A stretch of 36,651 bases of DNA. Origin: Clostridiales bacterium. GTDB taxonomy: Bacteria > Bacillota > Clostridia > Lachnospirales > WRAX01. The translations under genes and the position numbers were made by a program. The notes under the pieces were generated by a model, which was not told where the DNA came from, ran no database searches, and was given only the letters and a program-made list of their open reading frames with translations. This document shows positions 6,322 through 15,400 of the stretch, one piece after another (position 1 is the stretch's first letter; each line of letters starts with the position of its first letter). The stretch covers positions 1-36,651 of the forward strand of contig JAISCI010000106.1 of assembly GCA_031265685.1 (NCBI GenBank), written 5' to 3'.

Positions 6322-8147
6322 AGCTCCTCGCCGCTTTTTTGACGGTCTGGCGCTTTGGCCTTTCGCGGCGGCTTCGGCGCGGACTTCGCCCTGTCTATCG
6401 CGCCAAGAACGGACGTGTATGTATTTCCCGACGCGTCCGTGATTGGCTGAACAATCGGCTCGGCTTCGGGCTTTCCGGCTTCAAGCCGTGATTCGATAGC
6501 CGCCGCCAGTGATACCGACTCGCCGAACAAATCCGACCTGAACCGCTCCCCGCCAAGATGAGCCGCCAGCAGCAACGCGTGATCATAGCTTGGCAGCTGC
6601 TGGCTTATGCCCGCGGTCAGCACGGCGTCCTCAATGCCGGGTTTGGCGTGCGCGTACCGCCCGACGGTTATAGTTCCGTTGCTGGAAACGCGCAGGTATT
6701 GGCCGTTTTCGCCGCCTTTGTAAAATAGAGCGCCGTCCTTATGCTCTCGGTAGCGCGCGTCCTCGCGCCAGGGCGCGTCGATTGCGTCGTCGGCTTCGCG
6801 CCACTTCGCGAGGGAAAATGCTATGCCGGAAGCGGGTTCGGGCGACTGATCCGGCGCGGCAGTGGCGTGGATTTCCTCTTTACGAAGTAACTGGTCGTGG
6901 ATTGCCGCGCGAAGCGTGTAATTGTCCGCCGCCGCCCGTTCATCGGAGCAATAGTAGCCCCAGAACGCGTTAATCGCGCCGTCGTCGCGTTTGAACTGCC
7001 ACACGACATATGGGCTGATGGCTTCCGGATTATGGGCGATTGCGAAACCCTGCCCGTCGCCGAACGTCACCGAGCGGATGATCTCATACCCCGCGACGAT
7101 CTCCCCGGACGTTTCGCGTCCGGCCAGCGCAAAGCGTTCCGCGCCGAGTTCGTCATAAAAATCGCGTACATATTTTGTAAAACTATCGAGCAGCGTCGGA
7201 TGCGCGTCGAGATGAGCGTACCTGAACGCCGTATCGACGGCGCTGAAGCCCCTCGCCCAAGTCAGGTTCGCGCGGGAATACCGGCCGTCGTAATCGCTCA
7301 CGCGGAGCTGCCGCGAAAGAACCGCGTTCACGCGCGGAAAGCCGTAATCGAGGATCATCTTCATCGCGGCGAGATCGAGATTATAATGGAAGGTTTTGTA
7401 TGACGACGCGTGAATCGCCGCGTCGATGGCTCGCGCGCATTCGGCGTTACGGTTCGCGCTGGCGTGGCAAGCGTCCGTTTCCAGACGCTTCCTCGCGGTC
7501 GGGATGTCGTAGGGGTAGACCACGCGCTCAATGTCGAGACAATCGGTCGACGCTTGAAACGCCGTCCCGAATAGAGATCGGCAGAAAGCCCGCTCGTCGT
7601 CGGACAGCTCCCGCTTCATCATCACGCCGATTTGTTCCGAGCAATTCTCAGGCTGCTTCTCCTGATCACCCGGCTCTAGCGCCCGCTCATTCGCTAGCTT
7701 AAAGCGGTCGACGCCGTACAAAAGCCCTAGATTCGAGCTGCCGTCCCATTTCACAATGACGGTTCCCGTGTCGTCGATGAAATCCACGCCTCCGCGGTCG
7801 CCGGGTTTGAGTGTGCAGTAAGGATCATCCATTGAGACAAGTTCCACGCGCGTCCCGGCTGGGTAACGTTCGCGGAGTCGCTGCGCCTCTTTTTTTGACG
7901 GAAGCCCGTTTGCCAAATTATCATCCTCCTTTGCCCCGCTGCCGCGGGATTTATCGGCGACCGGAGATTGGGCCGCCGTCGCCTGTTTGTAACGCTCCGA
8001 CAGCTGTTCCGGCGTTACGAATTCTTTGAGAACATAGGAGCCAAAATCTGTATAGTACCAAGTGTACCGCTCCGTTTCCGGGAGCCGGCGCGAGCGTTCC
8101 CATTCGCCGACCGACTGCGTCCGCTCGTAGATAATACTAATCTCCAT
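6318..8147 (-). CDS. ICE accessory protein with DUF4314 and DUF3849 domains
   Basis: This is a 609-residue, hydrophilic, probably cytoplasmic protein. Residues about 95-150 match DUF4314 (GTRVELVSMDDPYCTLKPGD, then VKWDGSSNLGLL). Residues about 210-285 match DUF3849 (YPYDIPTARKR, AIDAAIHASSYKTFHYN, DYGFPRVNAVLS). The rest is unassigned; the tail includes a YTSVLGAIDRAK motif like the one near the end of the protein at 27704-28609. Such multi-domain proteins are common in Tn1549-type elements; their role is unknown, and establishment in the recipient is one idea. No ribosome site precedes ATG 8147. That ATG lies inside the arm of a 112-nt inverted repeat (8134-8245), so initiation may be unusual or the true start further in. 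The downstream overlap with mobC is GTGA. Confidence 0.78.
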   Translation of the reverse strand: MEISIIYERTQSVGEWERSRRLPETERYTWYYTDFGSYVLKEFVTPEQLSERYKQATAAQSPVADKSRGSGAKEDDNLANGLPSKKEAQRLRERYPAGTRVELVSMDDPYCTLKPGDRGGVDFIDDTGTVIVKWDGSSNLGLLYGVDRFKLANERALEPGDQEKQPENCSEQIGVMMKRELSDDERAFCRSLFGTAFQASTDCLDIERVVYPYDIPTARKRLETDACHASANRNAECARAIDAAIHASSYKTFHYNLDLAAMKMILDYGFPRVNAVLSRQLRVSDYDGRYSRANLTWARGFSAVDTAFRYAHLDAHPTLLDSFTKYVRDFYDELGAERFALAGRETSGEIVAGYEIIRSVTFGDGQGFAIAHNPEAISPYVVWQFKRDDGAINAFWGYYCSDERAAADNYTLRAAIHDQLLRKEEIHATAAPDQSPEPASGIAFSLAKWREADDAIDAPWREDARYREHKDGALFYKGGENGQYLRVSSNGTITVGRYAHAKPGIEDAVLTAGISQQLPSYDHALLLAAHLGGERFRSDLFGESVSLAAAIESRLEAGKPEAEPIVQPITDASGNTYTSVLGAIDRAKSAPKPPRKAKAPDRQKSGEEL

Positions 8148-8245
8148 TTAAAGAATAGAAAAGATTTTTAAAGTCCGCGCCTGAACCCGCGCGGACACGC
8201 TCCGCTTTGAAAAATCTTTTCTACCAATCTAATGGAGATTAGTAT
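8134..8245. repeat. 112-nt inverted-repeat (cruciform-like) element
   Basis: Outer arms 8134-8148 and 8231-8245 are a perfect 15-bp match. Inner arms 8157-8169 and 8210-8222 match over 13 bp. The core stem 8173-8180 with 8189-8196 is 8 bp around an 8-nt loop. In minus-strand RNA the structure covers the start codon of the gene at 6318-8147. It could be a MITE-like insertion, a nicking-site structure or a translational switch. Confidence 0.8.
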
Positions 8246-8249
8246 AAGC
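8222..8249 (+). repeat. 28-bp dispersed repeat with internal dyad, copy 1
   Basis: It is identical over 28 bp to 33422-33449 but in the opposite orientation. The core is a near-palindrome with half-sites ACCAATCT and AGATTAGT around a 5-nt spacer, typical of a binding site for a dimeric protein. Its right half also forms an arm of the 8134-8245 inverted repeat. Confidence 0.8.
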
Positions 8250-8274
8250 CGCTTGCGTTCACGTTCGTCGTCCA

Positions 8275-9012
8275 TTAGCCGCCGCCTTTCAAAGAATCCT
8301 CAAGGATTCGATGTTCATCCAGATCAACCTTCCGTCGCCCGCCGCCGCGCAGGAAACTGCCGTTCCCGCCAAAAGGCGCGAGAAATAATTGCCGGGCGAG
8401 GGCAAATTCCGGCCCGATAAACCCAATATATAACAGAAAACACCTCGCGCGGTAACGCGGGCTTTCTCCGTCGCCGATCTCACGCGCCGACGCCGTAACC
8501 CGACGCTTACCCTTCGCAGCCTCGCAAAGCCGATCGACCAGCTGGACGTAGGCGTTGACAGCGCCAGCGGACTTCGTCGCCTTGAACCAGCCAAAGCGCA
8601 GCGTTTCCGCCGTCCGCGCGATTGGCAGTTCGTTCGCTCCGACCATCCGTTTGATGATCTCCGCTTTGGTTGCGACAATTTTGTCAAGATTATCCAGAGC
8701 CGTTTCGGTGAATCCGCTGATTGGCATTTCAATCACAAGGCCGCCGTTATCGCCGCAAATGTTATCGCGAACCGTCTCGCGCGTAAAACCATATTCCGCC
8801 AGACGCTCCGCCAAAGCCACGACAGCCGTTTCGTCTGACGCGCCATTTGCGGTCAGCGTACCGTGGCGGCTGACATTGTGGCCGCCGACAGAATATGCCA
8901 GCGACGGCGCCCGCATATAAACGGCCTTTTCTCCGGTAATTTCGCTGATCGCGGACACAAGCGCCTTCCGCGCTTCCTTTTCGACGCCGAATTGATACTC
9001 AACATTGCCCAC
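8275..9012 (-). CDS. ICE-encoded 'virulence-like' conserved protein
   Basis: This is a 245-residue, probably cytoplasmic protein matching a conserved hypothetical of Tn1549-type elements often labelled virulence-related. Recognisable blocks are EARKALVSAISEITGE, GLVIEMPISGFTETALDNL, LRFGWFKATKSAGAVNAYVQ and GFIGPEFALARQLFLAPFGGN. Function is unknown. I chose GTG 9012 because GGGGG (9024-9020) lies 7 nt upstream and the family similarity starts just after it. An ATG at 9087 in the same frame would overlap the upstream gene. The gene follows CD1845-like DNA with a short gap. The stop is TAA, followed by the inverted-repeat region. Confidence 0.75.
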   Translation of the reverse strand: MGNVEYQFGVEKEARKALVSAISEITGEKAVYMRAPSLAYSVGGHNVSRHGTLTANGASDETAVVALAERLAEYGFTRETVRDNICGDNGGLVIEMPISGFTETALDNLDKIVATKAEIIKRMVGANELPIARTAETLRFGWFKATKSAGAVNAYVQLVDRLCEAAKGKRRVTASAREIGDGESPRYRARCFLLYIGFIGPEFALARQLFLAPFGGNGSFLRGGGRRKVDLDEHRILEDSLKGGG

Positions 9013-9026
9013 GCCAATTCCCCCTG

Positions 9027-9221
9027 TCAGAATATGATAAACCCGATCAGCCGACTGCTCAGGCCGGCAAGCCGCTTGATCAGCCATTGACCGGCACCGG
9101 GCAGACCGAACGGGCCAATCAAGAACGCGACCGCCAAATACGCCAGATCTCCGCCCGTTTCGCCGGTTGCCAGCAGAACCGCCGACACAACAGCGGCGGC
9201 AAACTTCAATATAAGCCTCAT
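9027..9221 (-). CDS. small membrane protein, CD1845 family
   Basis: This is a 64-residue protein from ATG 9221 (a GTG two codons earlier is also possible), with AGAAG about 8 nt upstream. It has two hydrophobic segments, LKFAAAVVSAVLL and LAYLAVAFLIGPFGLP. The block AFLIGPFGLPGAGQWL is the conserved end of CD1845-type proteins of conjugative elements. It is shorter than the relatives I recall, lacking part of the N-terminal membrane region. It probably sits in the cytoplasmic membrane; its role is not known. Confidence 0.65.
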   Translation of the reverse strand: MRLILKFAAAVVSAVLLATGETGGDLAYLAVAFLIGPFGLPGAGQWLIKRLAGLSSRLIGFIIF

Positions 9222-9248
9222 AAACACTGCTTCTTTCGCTGATGTCCT

Positions 9249-9277
9249 ATGTTAGCTTGCGTCCGGGGTTTGTGCAA
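9249..9277 (-). promoter_or_regulatory. possible promoter upstream of the CD1845-like gene
   Basis: On the minus strand TTGCAC (9277-9272), a 17-nt spacer and TAACAT (9254-9249) form a moderate promoter match. Overlapping this, CTTGC/GCAAG and GCGTCCG/CGGACGC (9259-9265 with 9285-9291) form alternative stems. Confidence 0.35.
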
Positions 9278-9388
9278 GTCTTTGCGGACGCGAATAATAC
9301 CGAAGTTTGAGGCCGGTTGAAGCCGCGTATTGTTGATTTCGACGAGGAAAGAGTTGGGATTGACCGTAGGCGCGTGTTGTAGTAAAAT

Positions 9389-9454
9389 GGCTGTATTGAA
9401 CTGGATTTCCGACAGGGGCGGGATTTCTTCCGCCCTTGTCGGTTTCATACAGCC
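9389..9454 (-). terminator. long hairpin just after the giant surface-protein gene
   Basis: Outer arms 9389-9396 and 9447-9454 (8 bp) enclose a GC-rich stem 9409-9421 with 9430-9442 (12 of 13 pairs). It begins 12 nt after the stop at 9466 on the minus strand. No good U-tract follows; it may end or attenuate the surface-protein transcript or protect its 3' end. Confidence 0.55.
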
Positions 9455-9465
9455 AAAAACAGCTT

Positions 9466-12400
9466 TTAATACCCCGTTCGCGGTAATTTCCCCGCGGGAA
9501 CAGGACTGTAAATTGTCGTCATCCACGCGCTGTTTGATATTACCCATTCCTTTCCATACTTGCCGCCCACGTCAACCTTGTTCGCGAACTGCGCGCCATT
9601 TTTCAGGCCGGGCTGAACTTTGGCGTAAACCTGCGGCGGTTCCACCATCGAGAAACCCGCCTTTACGGTTCCGAAAAGCAAAGTGAAACTGGTAACGTAT
9701 TCGTCGCTGTACAAACCAAGACTGGCGTTCGAGCAGTCGATCACGTTGTTTCTTGTTGCCCCGAGATTGTCTGCGATGATCCGGGTGTCGCCTTTGTTTG
9801 TGGTAATCATTACCTTATAGCGAAGGCTCTGATTGTACGTTCCTGTGACAATCTTTGTCAGGCGAACGGCGCCGCTCGGCAGAATGTCTCTCCAGTAAAA
9901 ATCTGTCAGGCTAACCGTTGACGTGTTGCGGATTTCCTTCAAGTCGTAGCGGATCGTGTCGCCGGGCATGGCCTCAACCGGCCCGGTTTTGCGGATGGAA
10001 ACGCCGGTATTCGCGGAATAGTTGAGATATTCCAGTTTCAGGATTTGGCCCGCGTACTCAATCTTGATGTCAAGCGTCTTGTCCGACAATTTATACCATT
10101 GCGGCGCTTGAACTTCCTTTATCAGGAATCTGCCAAGCGGCAGCGGCTTGGACACCGCTCTCCCGTCCGCGCCTGAAATAAAACGGTCAACCAGATTGCC
10201 CGTTTTGTAGGCGTAGACCTCGAAAACGGCGTCCGCGAGGGGCGATCCGGCGGGCAGACCGTTTACTTCATTGTCGTCGGCGCTTCGCTTGGTGATCTGG
10301 ATTTGCCCCATTTGCGGTACATTTTCCCAGTACAGCTCGGTCATTTTGCCGCTGACAAACTCAATCGTCTTCGGCTGGTCGTCCAAGTAGTATCCGGGCG
10401 CGGCCTTCGTCTCGCGAATGGAATACCTGCCCTCGCTCAAAATGTCGGAAAAGTCGATAACGCCGTTGTCGTCCGTGATAAATCGGCCCACGACGTTCCC
10501 ATTCGCGTCGAACACCATAAATTCTGTCCCGAAAATCGGGGCTTTCGTGACAGAATCTACCTTGATAACGCGCAGACCCGCTTTTTGGCGGTTCGTGAGC
10601 CGAAGCGCCGCCTGCTGACCCGGCATGACCGTCACGTCATGGACGGCGGTATCAAGCTCATAACCCGGCAGCGCGTCGGTTTCGATAACCATGTACCGCC
10701 CAAACGGAATATCGTTCAGCAAAATTCTGCCATTTGCGTCGGTCGTATAGTTGCCGTTGATATCACCGTTTGCGGTAGTTGTGCGATTTGGCGAATTGTA
10801 TGGTGTATTCGGTTGATTCTGATTAATCAGACCTCCGCTGACTATTGAACCGTCATAGCGGCGAATATCGAACTTCACACCCGCCAATGGTTTTCCTGTC
10901 GATTCGTCGGTTTTGACGATCAAAAGCCCGCTGGCAGGCGTGTTCTCAACCTCAAGCCGCGCGCTTTCGCCCCATGTGACTGTCACGATTCGCGGCGCGG
11001 AGTCGAGAATATAGCCGGTAGCCGCCGCCGTTTCGGTCACGGTGTAGTCGCCCGGCTCGAGATTCGGCACGAACACGGCGCCGTCCTTGCCCGTCGTGAA
11101 AGTTCCCACGCGCTCGCCATTTATCTTCGTAACGGTGAACTGAACGCCGGGGATGCCGCCTTTCGTGACGGAATTTGTCTTAATAATCTGAATTCCGGCT
11201 ACAGCTTTGTCGCTGAAAGTGACGGCGGCGGGAACGCCGGGCTTGACCTGAACGGTCTGGGGCGCGGAATCCAACAGATAGCCATCCGGGGCCTTGACCT
11301 CGCTCACGACGTAGAAATCCGGCGCAAGATTCGGAATATTCGCAAAGCCCGACGCATCGGTGACATAAGTATCGCCGACGCGCTCACCGTTTTGTTTCGC
11401 AACGGTAAACACCGCGCCGGCCAGCGCCGCGCCGGTCGTCGCGTCTACCTTCTTGATTTGCAGGGCCGCCAGCCGCTCGTCGGCGAACACGACGCGAATG
11501 AATTGGTCGTGCGTGACCTCGACGTCCTTGGGCGCTTCCGAAATTAGATAGCCGGACGGCGCCTTTGTTTCAGCTGCTTTATACCATCCCGAATCCAGAT
11601 TGTCCAAAATAATGACGCCGTTGGCGTCCGTCGTGAACTCGCCGATCACCTCGCCTGACTGCCTGTAGACGGTGAAAACCGCGCCGGGCAGCGGCGTTCC
11701 CGTGGCGGCGTCAGTTTTTATAATCTGCATACCGCTTTTCTTCTGGTTAGTAAATTTTACCGTGGACGGCGTAAAAGTCTTAACCTCGACGGTTTTCGGG
11801 GTTTCGCTGAGGATATAGCCTTGCGGGGATTTGATTTCTTTTACCAAATACCAGTCCGGCGCGAGATTCGGTATGGAGATAATCCCGCGCTCGTTGGTTG
11901 TGAACTCGCCGATTCGCTCGCCGTTCTGCCGCTCGACCACGAAAACCGCGCCGTTAAGCGGCTCGCCAGTCCGCTCATCGATTTTAATTATTTCCAGCGC
12001 TGTCATTTTCTTGTTCGTGAACGTGACGACGGTGGGCGCGCTCGTTTTGACCTCGACGCTTTGCGGCGTCTGATCCAGAATGTATCCGCTGGGAGATTTT
12101 GTCTCGCGAATGACGTACCACCCCGGATCAAGCGTCGGGATGTTGATAAAGCCGGCGTCGTCGGTGACATATTCGTCGACGCGCAGGCCGTCCTGCCGCT
12201 CGACGGCGAACGTCGCGCCGGGCAGTGGTTTGCCGGATTGCTCGTCAACCTTGCGGATTTGCAGCGCCGTCAGCTTTTTGTTCGTAACCGTGATCACCGT
12301 GGGCGTCACGGTTTTGACTTCGACCAGTTTCGGTGTTTCGTCCAGCAGGTACCCGTCAGGACTTCGAACCTCTCGCGCGATATACCAGTCCGGGTCAAGC

Positions 12401-15400
12401 GCCGGCAGATTGATCAGACCGTCGTGGTCGGTGGTGTACTCGCCGATGTACAGGCCGTTCTGTTTCTCTACACGGAACACGGCCCCGGCCAGCGGAGCGC
12501 CGCTCTTGTCGTCCGTCTTCTTGACGACGAGCGACGTCAGCTTTCTGTTCTCGAACGTCACTTTGATAAATTGGTTATATTTGGCTTCTACGTCCCGCGC
12601 CGTTTCGTCAATCTGGTAACCGCTGGGAGACTTGGTCTCGACGACCTTATACCACCCCGCGTCCAGATTGTCGATGATGATTAACCCGTCGCCGTCCGTG
12701 ACGTACTCGCCCAGAATCTCGCCGTTTTTCCTGTAAACGGTAAACCGCGCATCCTTCAGCGGATCTTTCGTGTCGGCGTCAATTTTCAGCACCTGCAGGC
12801 CGCTCTTGGGTTTGTTGTAAAAATCGAGTGTGTAGGCGCCGCCGTAGTCCACGGCGATGGTTCTCGCCTGATTTTCGAGGATGTACCCGTCAGGCGCCGT
12901 GACCTCCTCGACCACGTAGGAATCTTTTGGCAGATGGGGAATCTCAATCGTGCCGGCGGCGTCGGTGACATACAGACCGTTCATGCCGCCGACCACGCCG
13001 CCCGCGCTCGTCGTGACCTTGAACTCCGCGCCGGACAGCGGCGCGTGGGTCACGAAGTCGAGCTTCTTGATAACCAGCGTCCCGTAAGGCTGATTCTGAA
13101 ACGACAGCTTGTATATCCGACCGTCCGCTCTGACGGCGATGGTTTGCGGCGTGGTATCGACGGCGTAGAACGGCGGCGCTTCCATTTCCGCCGCCACATA
13201 CGCGCCGGGGCGAAGATTTGGTATAAGAATTTCGCCGCCGGCGTTAGTCGTATATTCGCCGTTGGCGTTCCCCGCCGCCGTGCCGTCGCTGTCAACGACC
13301 TTGAAGCGGGTGCCCGACAACGGAGCGCCTGTCCGCGCGTCAACCTTCGTGATGAGCAGACTGCCGAAGGGCTGATTCTTGAACGACACGGCGTACACCT
13401 TGCCGTCCGTGCCGATGTTTACGGTCTGCGGCGTGGTGTCGATGACATAATTTGGCGGAGCTTCGATTTCGCTGACGATATAGCTTCCGGGTTTCAGACC
13501 GCCGATAAGGAATTGGCCGGCTTCGTCAGTACTGTATTCTCCGCTCCCACCCCACGCAAACTGTGTTTGCGCGGGGACCCCGTTGGAATTTCCTGCCGCC
13601 GCGCCCGAGCCGTCCGTCACGCGGAAGCGGGCGCCCGACAGCGGAGCGCCGGTTTCCGCGTCAACCTTGGAAACGAGCAGCGAGCCGTAGGGATAGTTGG
13701 CAAATGTTACCTCGACAATCGACGTGCCATCTGGCTTCAGCCACGCCTGTTGCTGACTATTTTCCGATATCAGGAAATTATTGGGAGCCTGAACCTCCGT
13801 CACAATATATCCGCCCGGCTGCAGGCCCGAAACAACGACGACGCCGGAGTTGTCGGTGGTGTAGCGCCCGATAATCGTGCCGGAGCCGCCCGACACGTCC
13901 TCCGTTACCTTGCGAACCTCAAAAGCCGCGCCCGCCAGCAACTCGCCCGTCACGGCGTGGACTTTGCGGATAATGATGGAATTAAGTGGATAGTTGACGA
14001 TCTCCTGCCCGGCCGCGGCATAATCCGCGCCGGACGTGATCTGTACGTTAAAGCCGCTCACGTCGCCGGCCTCGCCGTACAAGCCGGAGCCGAAACTCGT
14101 GTAGGCGTTTTCGCCGGGCGCGAGGTACTTGCGCGTCACGGGGTCCGACGGCAGACTGAATCCCGGCGCCGGGATCGTTTCCGTTATGATGTACCACCCA
14201 GTATTTACCTTGGGTATGATAATCTGGCCGTTCGCGTCCGTTCGGTATGTGCCTAGCGGGATAACGCCGCCGTCACTCCCCTCGTACTCGATCTTGTATG
14301 TGGCGTCGGGCACGGGCTGGTATGTCAGCGCGTTGATTTTAGTGACAATAAGCGTGGGTTTTCGCACGTCGTCGAATTTCAAAACCTTCGTTTTGCCCCA
14401 TTCCAACTGGATTTCCTTGCTCTCGGTGTAGAGAAGATAGCCGTCCGGGGCCATAAATTCCTCAACTCTGTAGATGGATTCGTCAAGATTCTCAATGAGA
14501 ATCGTCCCGGTTTCATCCGTTATGTACTCTGAAACGGCGGAGTCCTCGACTTTCGTGACGCGGAACTCGGCGCCCGTTAGCGGCTGACCGGTTATAGCGT
14601 CAATCTTCAGAATCTTCAGTTTCGGGCGGGCCTTGTTCGTGAACACCAGCGTCTTGGTTTTGCCCCACTCGAGCTGAATGTCCTTGTGCTGCGGCTCGAG
14701 CAGATAGCCGCTCGGCGCGACGATTTCCTCGATAGAATATATAGCGTCGTCCAGATTCTGGATTAGCACACGCCCGGCAGCGTCCGTAACGTACTCAGAC
14801 GTGGTATTATCCTCGGTTTTCCAAACGTGGAACTTGGCCCCAGCCAGCGGTTGGCCGCTTTCCTCATCCAATTTCAGGATTTCCAGCGCGGGGCGCGCCT
14901 TGTTCGTGAATACCAGCGTCTTGGTTTTTCCCCACTCGAGTTGAATCTCCTTGCGCTGCGGCTCGAGCAGGTAGCCGCTCGGCGCGGCGATTTCCTCAAT
15001 GGAATATATGGCCTCGTCCAGATTCTGGATTAGCACGCGCCCGGCAGAGTCCGTAACATACTCGGACGTGGTATTATCCTCGGTTTTCCAGACGCGGAAC
15101 TTGGCCCCCGCCAACGGCTGGCCGCTTTCCTCATCCAATTTCAGGATTTCCAGCGCGGGGCGCGCCTTGTTCGTGAAGACCAGCGTCTTGGTTTTGCCCC
15201 ACTCGAGCTGAATGTCCTTGTGCTGTTCGTCGAGCAGATACCCGTCCGGGGCCTCGAACTCCCAAGCGGTGTACACCGCCTCGTCCAGTTCGTAAATCGT
15301 GACCGCGCCGGACGCGTCGGTGACGAACTCGCTGACCGTCGCGTCCTCGGCCTTTTTGACGTGGAACTTAGCGCCCTCGAGGGGATTGTTGGTCTGACTG

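Noticed and set aside
9218-9547. 109-residue minus-strand frame and a 118-residue plus-strand frame around the 9222-9465 gap
   Set aside because: No ribosome site, overlap with the surface-protein end, and sequence dominated by hairpins. Kept only as a finding about a structured strip.
11821-12684. Long plus-strand reading frames antisense to the giant surface-protein gene (also 12934-14256 and 15220-16086)
   Set aside because: They mirror the repeated modules of the minus-strand gene, have no ribosome sites and no family likeness; GC-rich antisense shadows.
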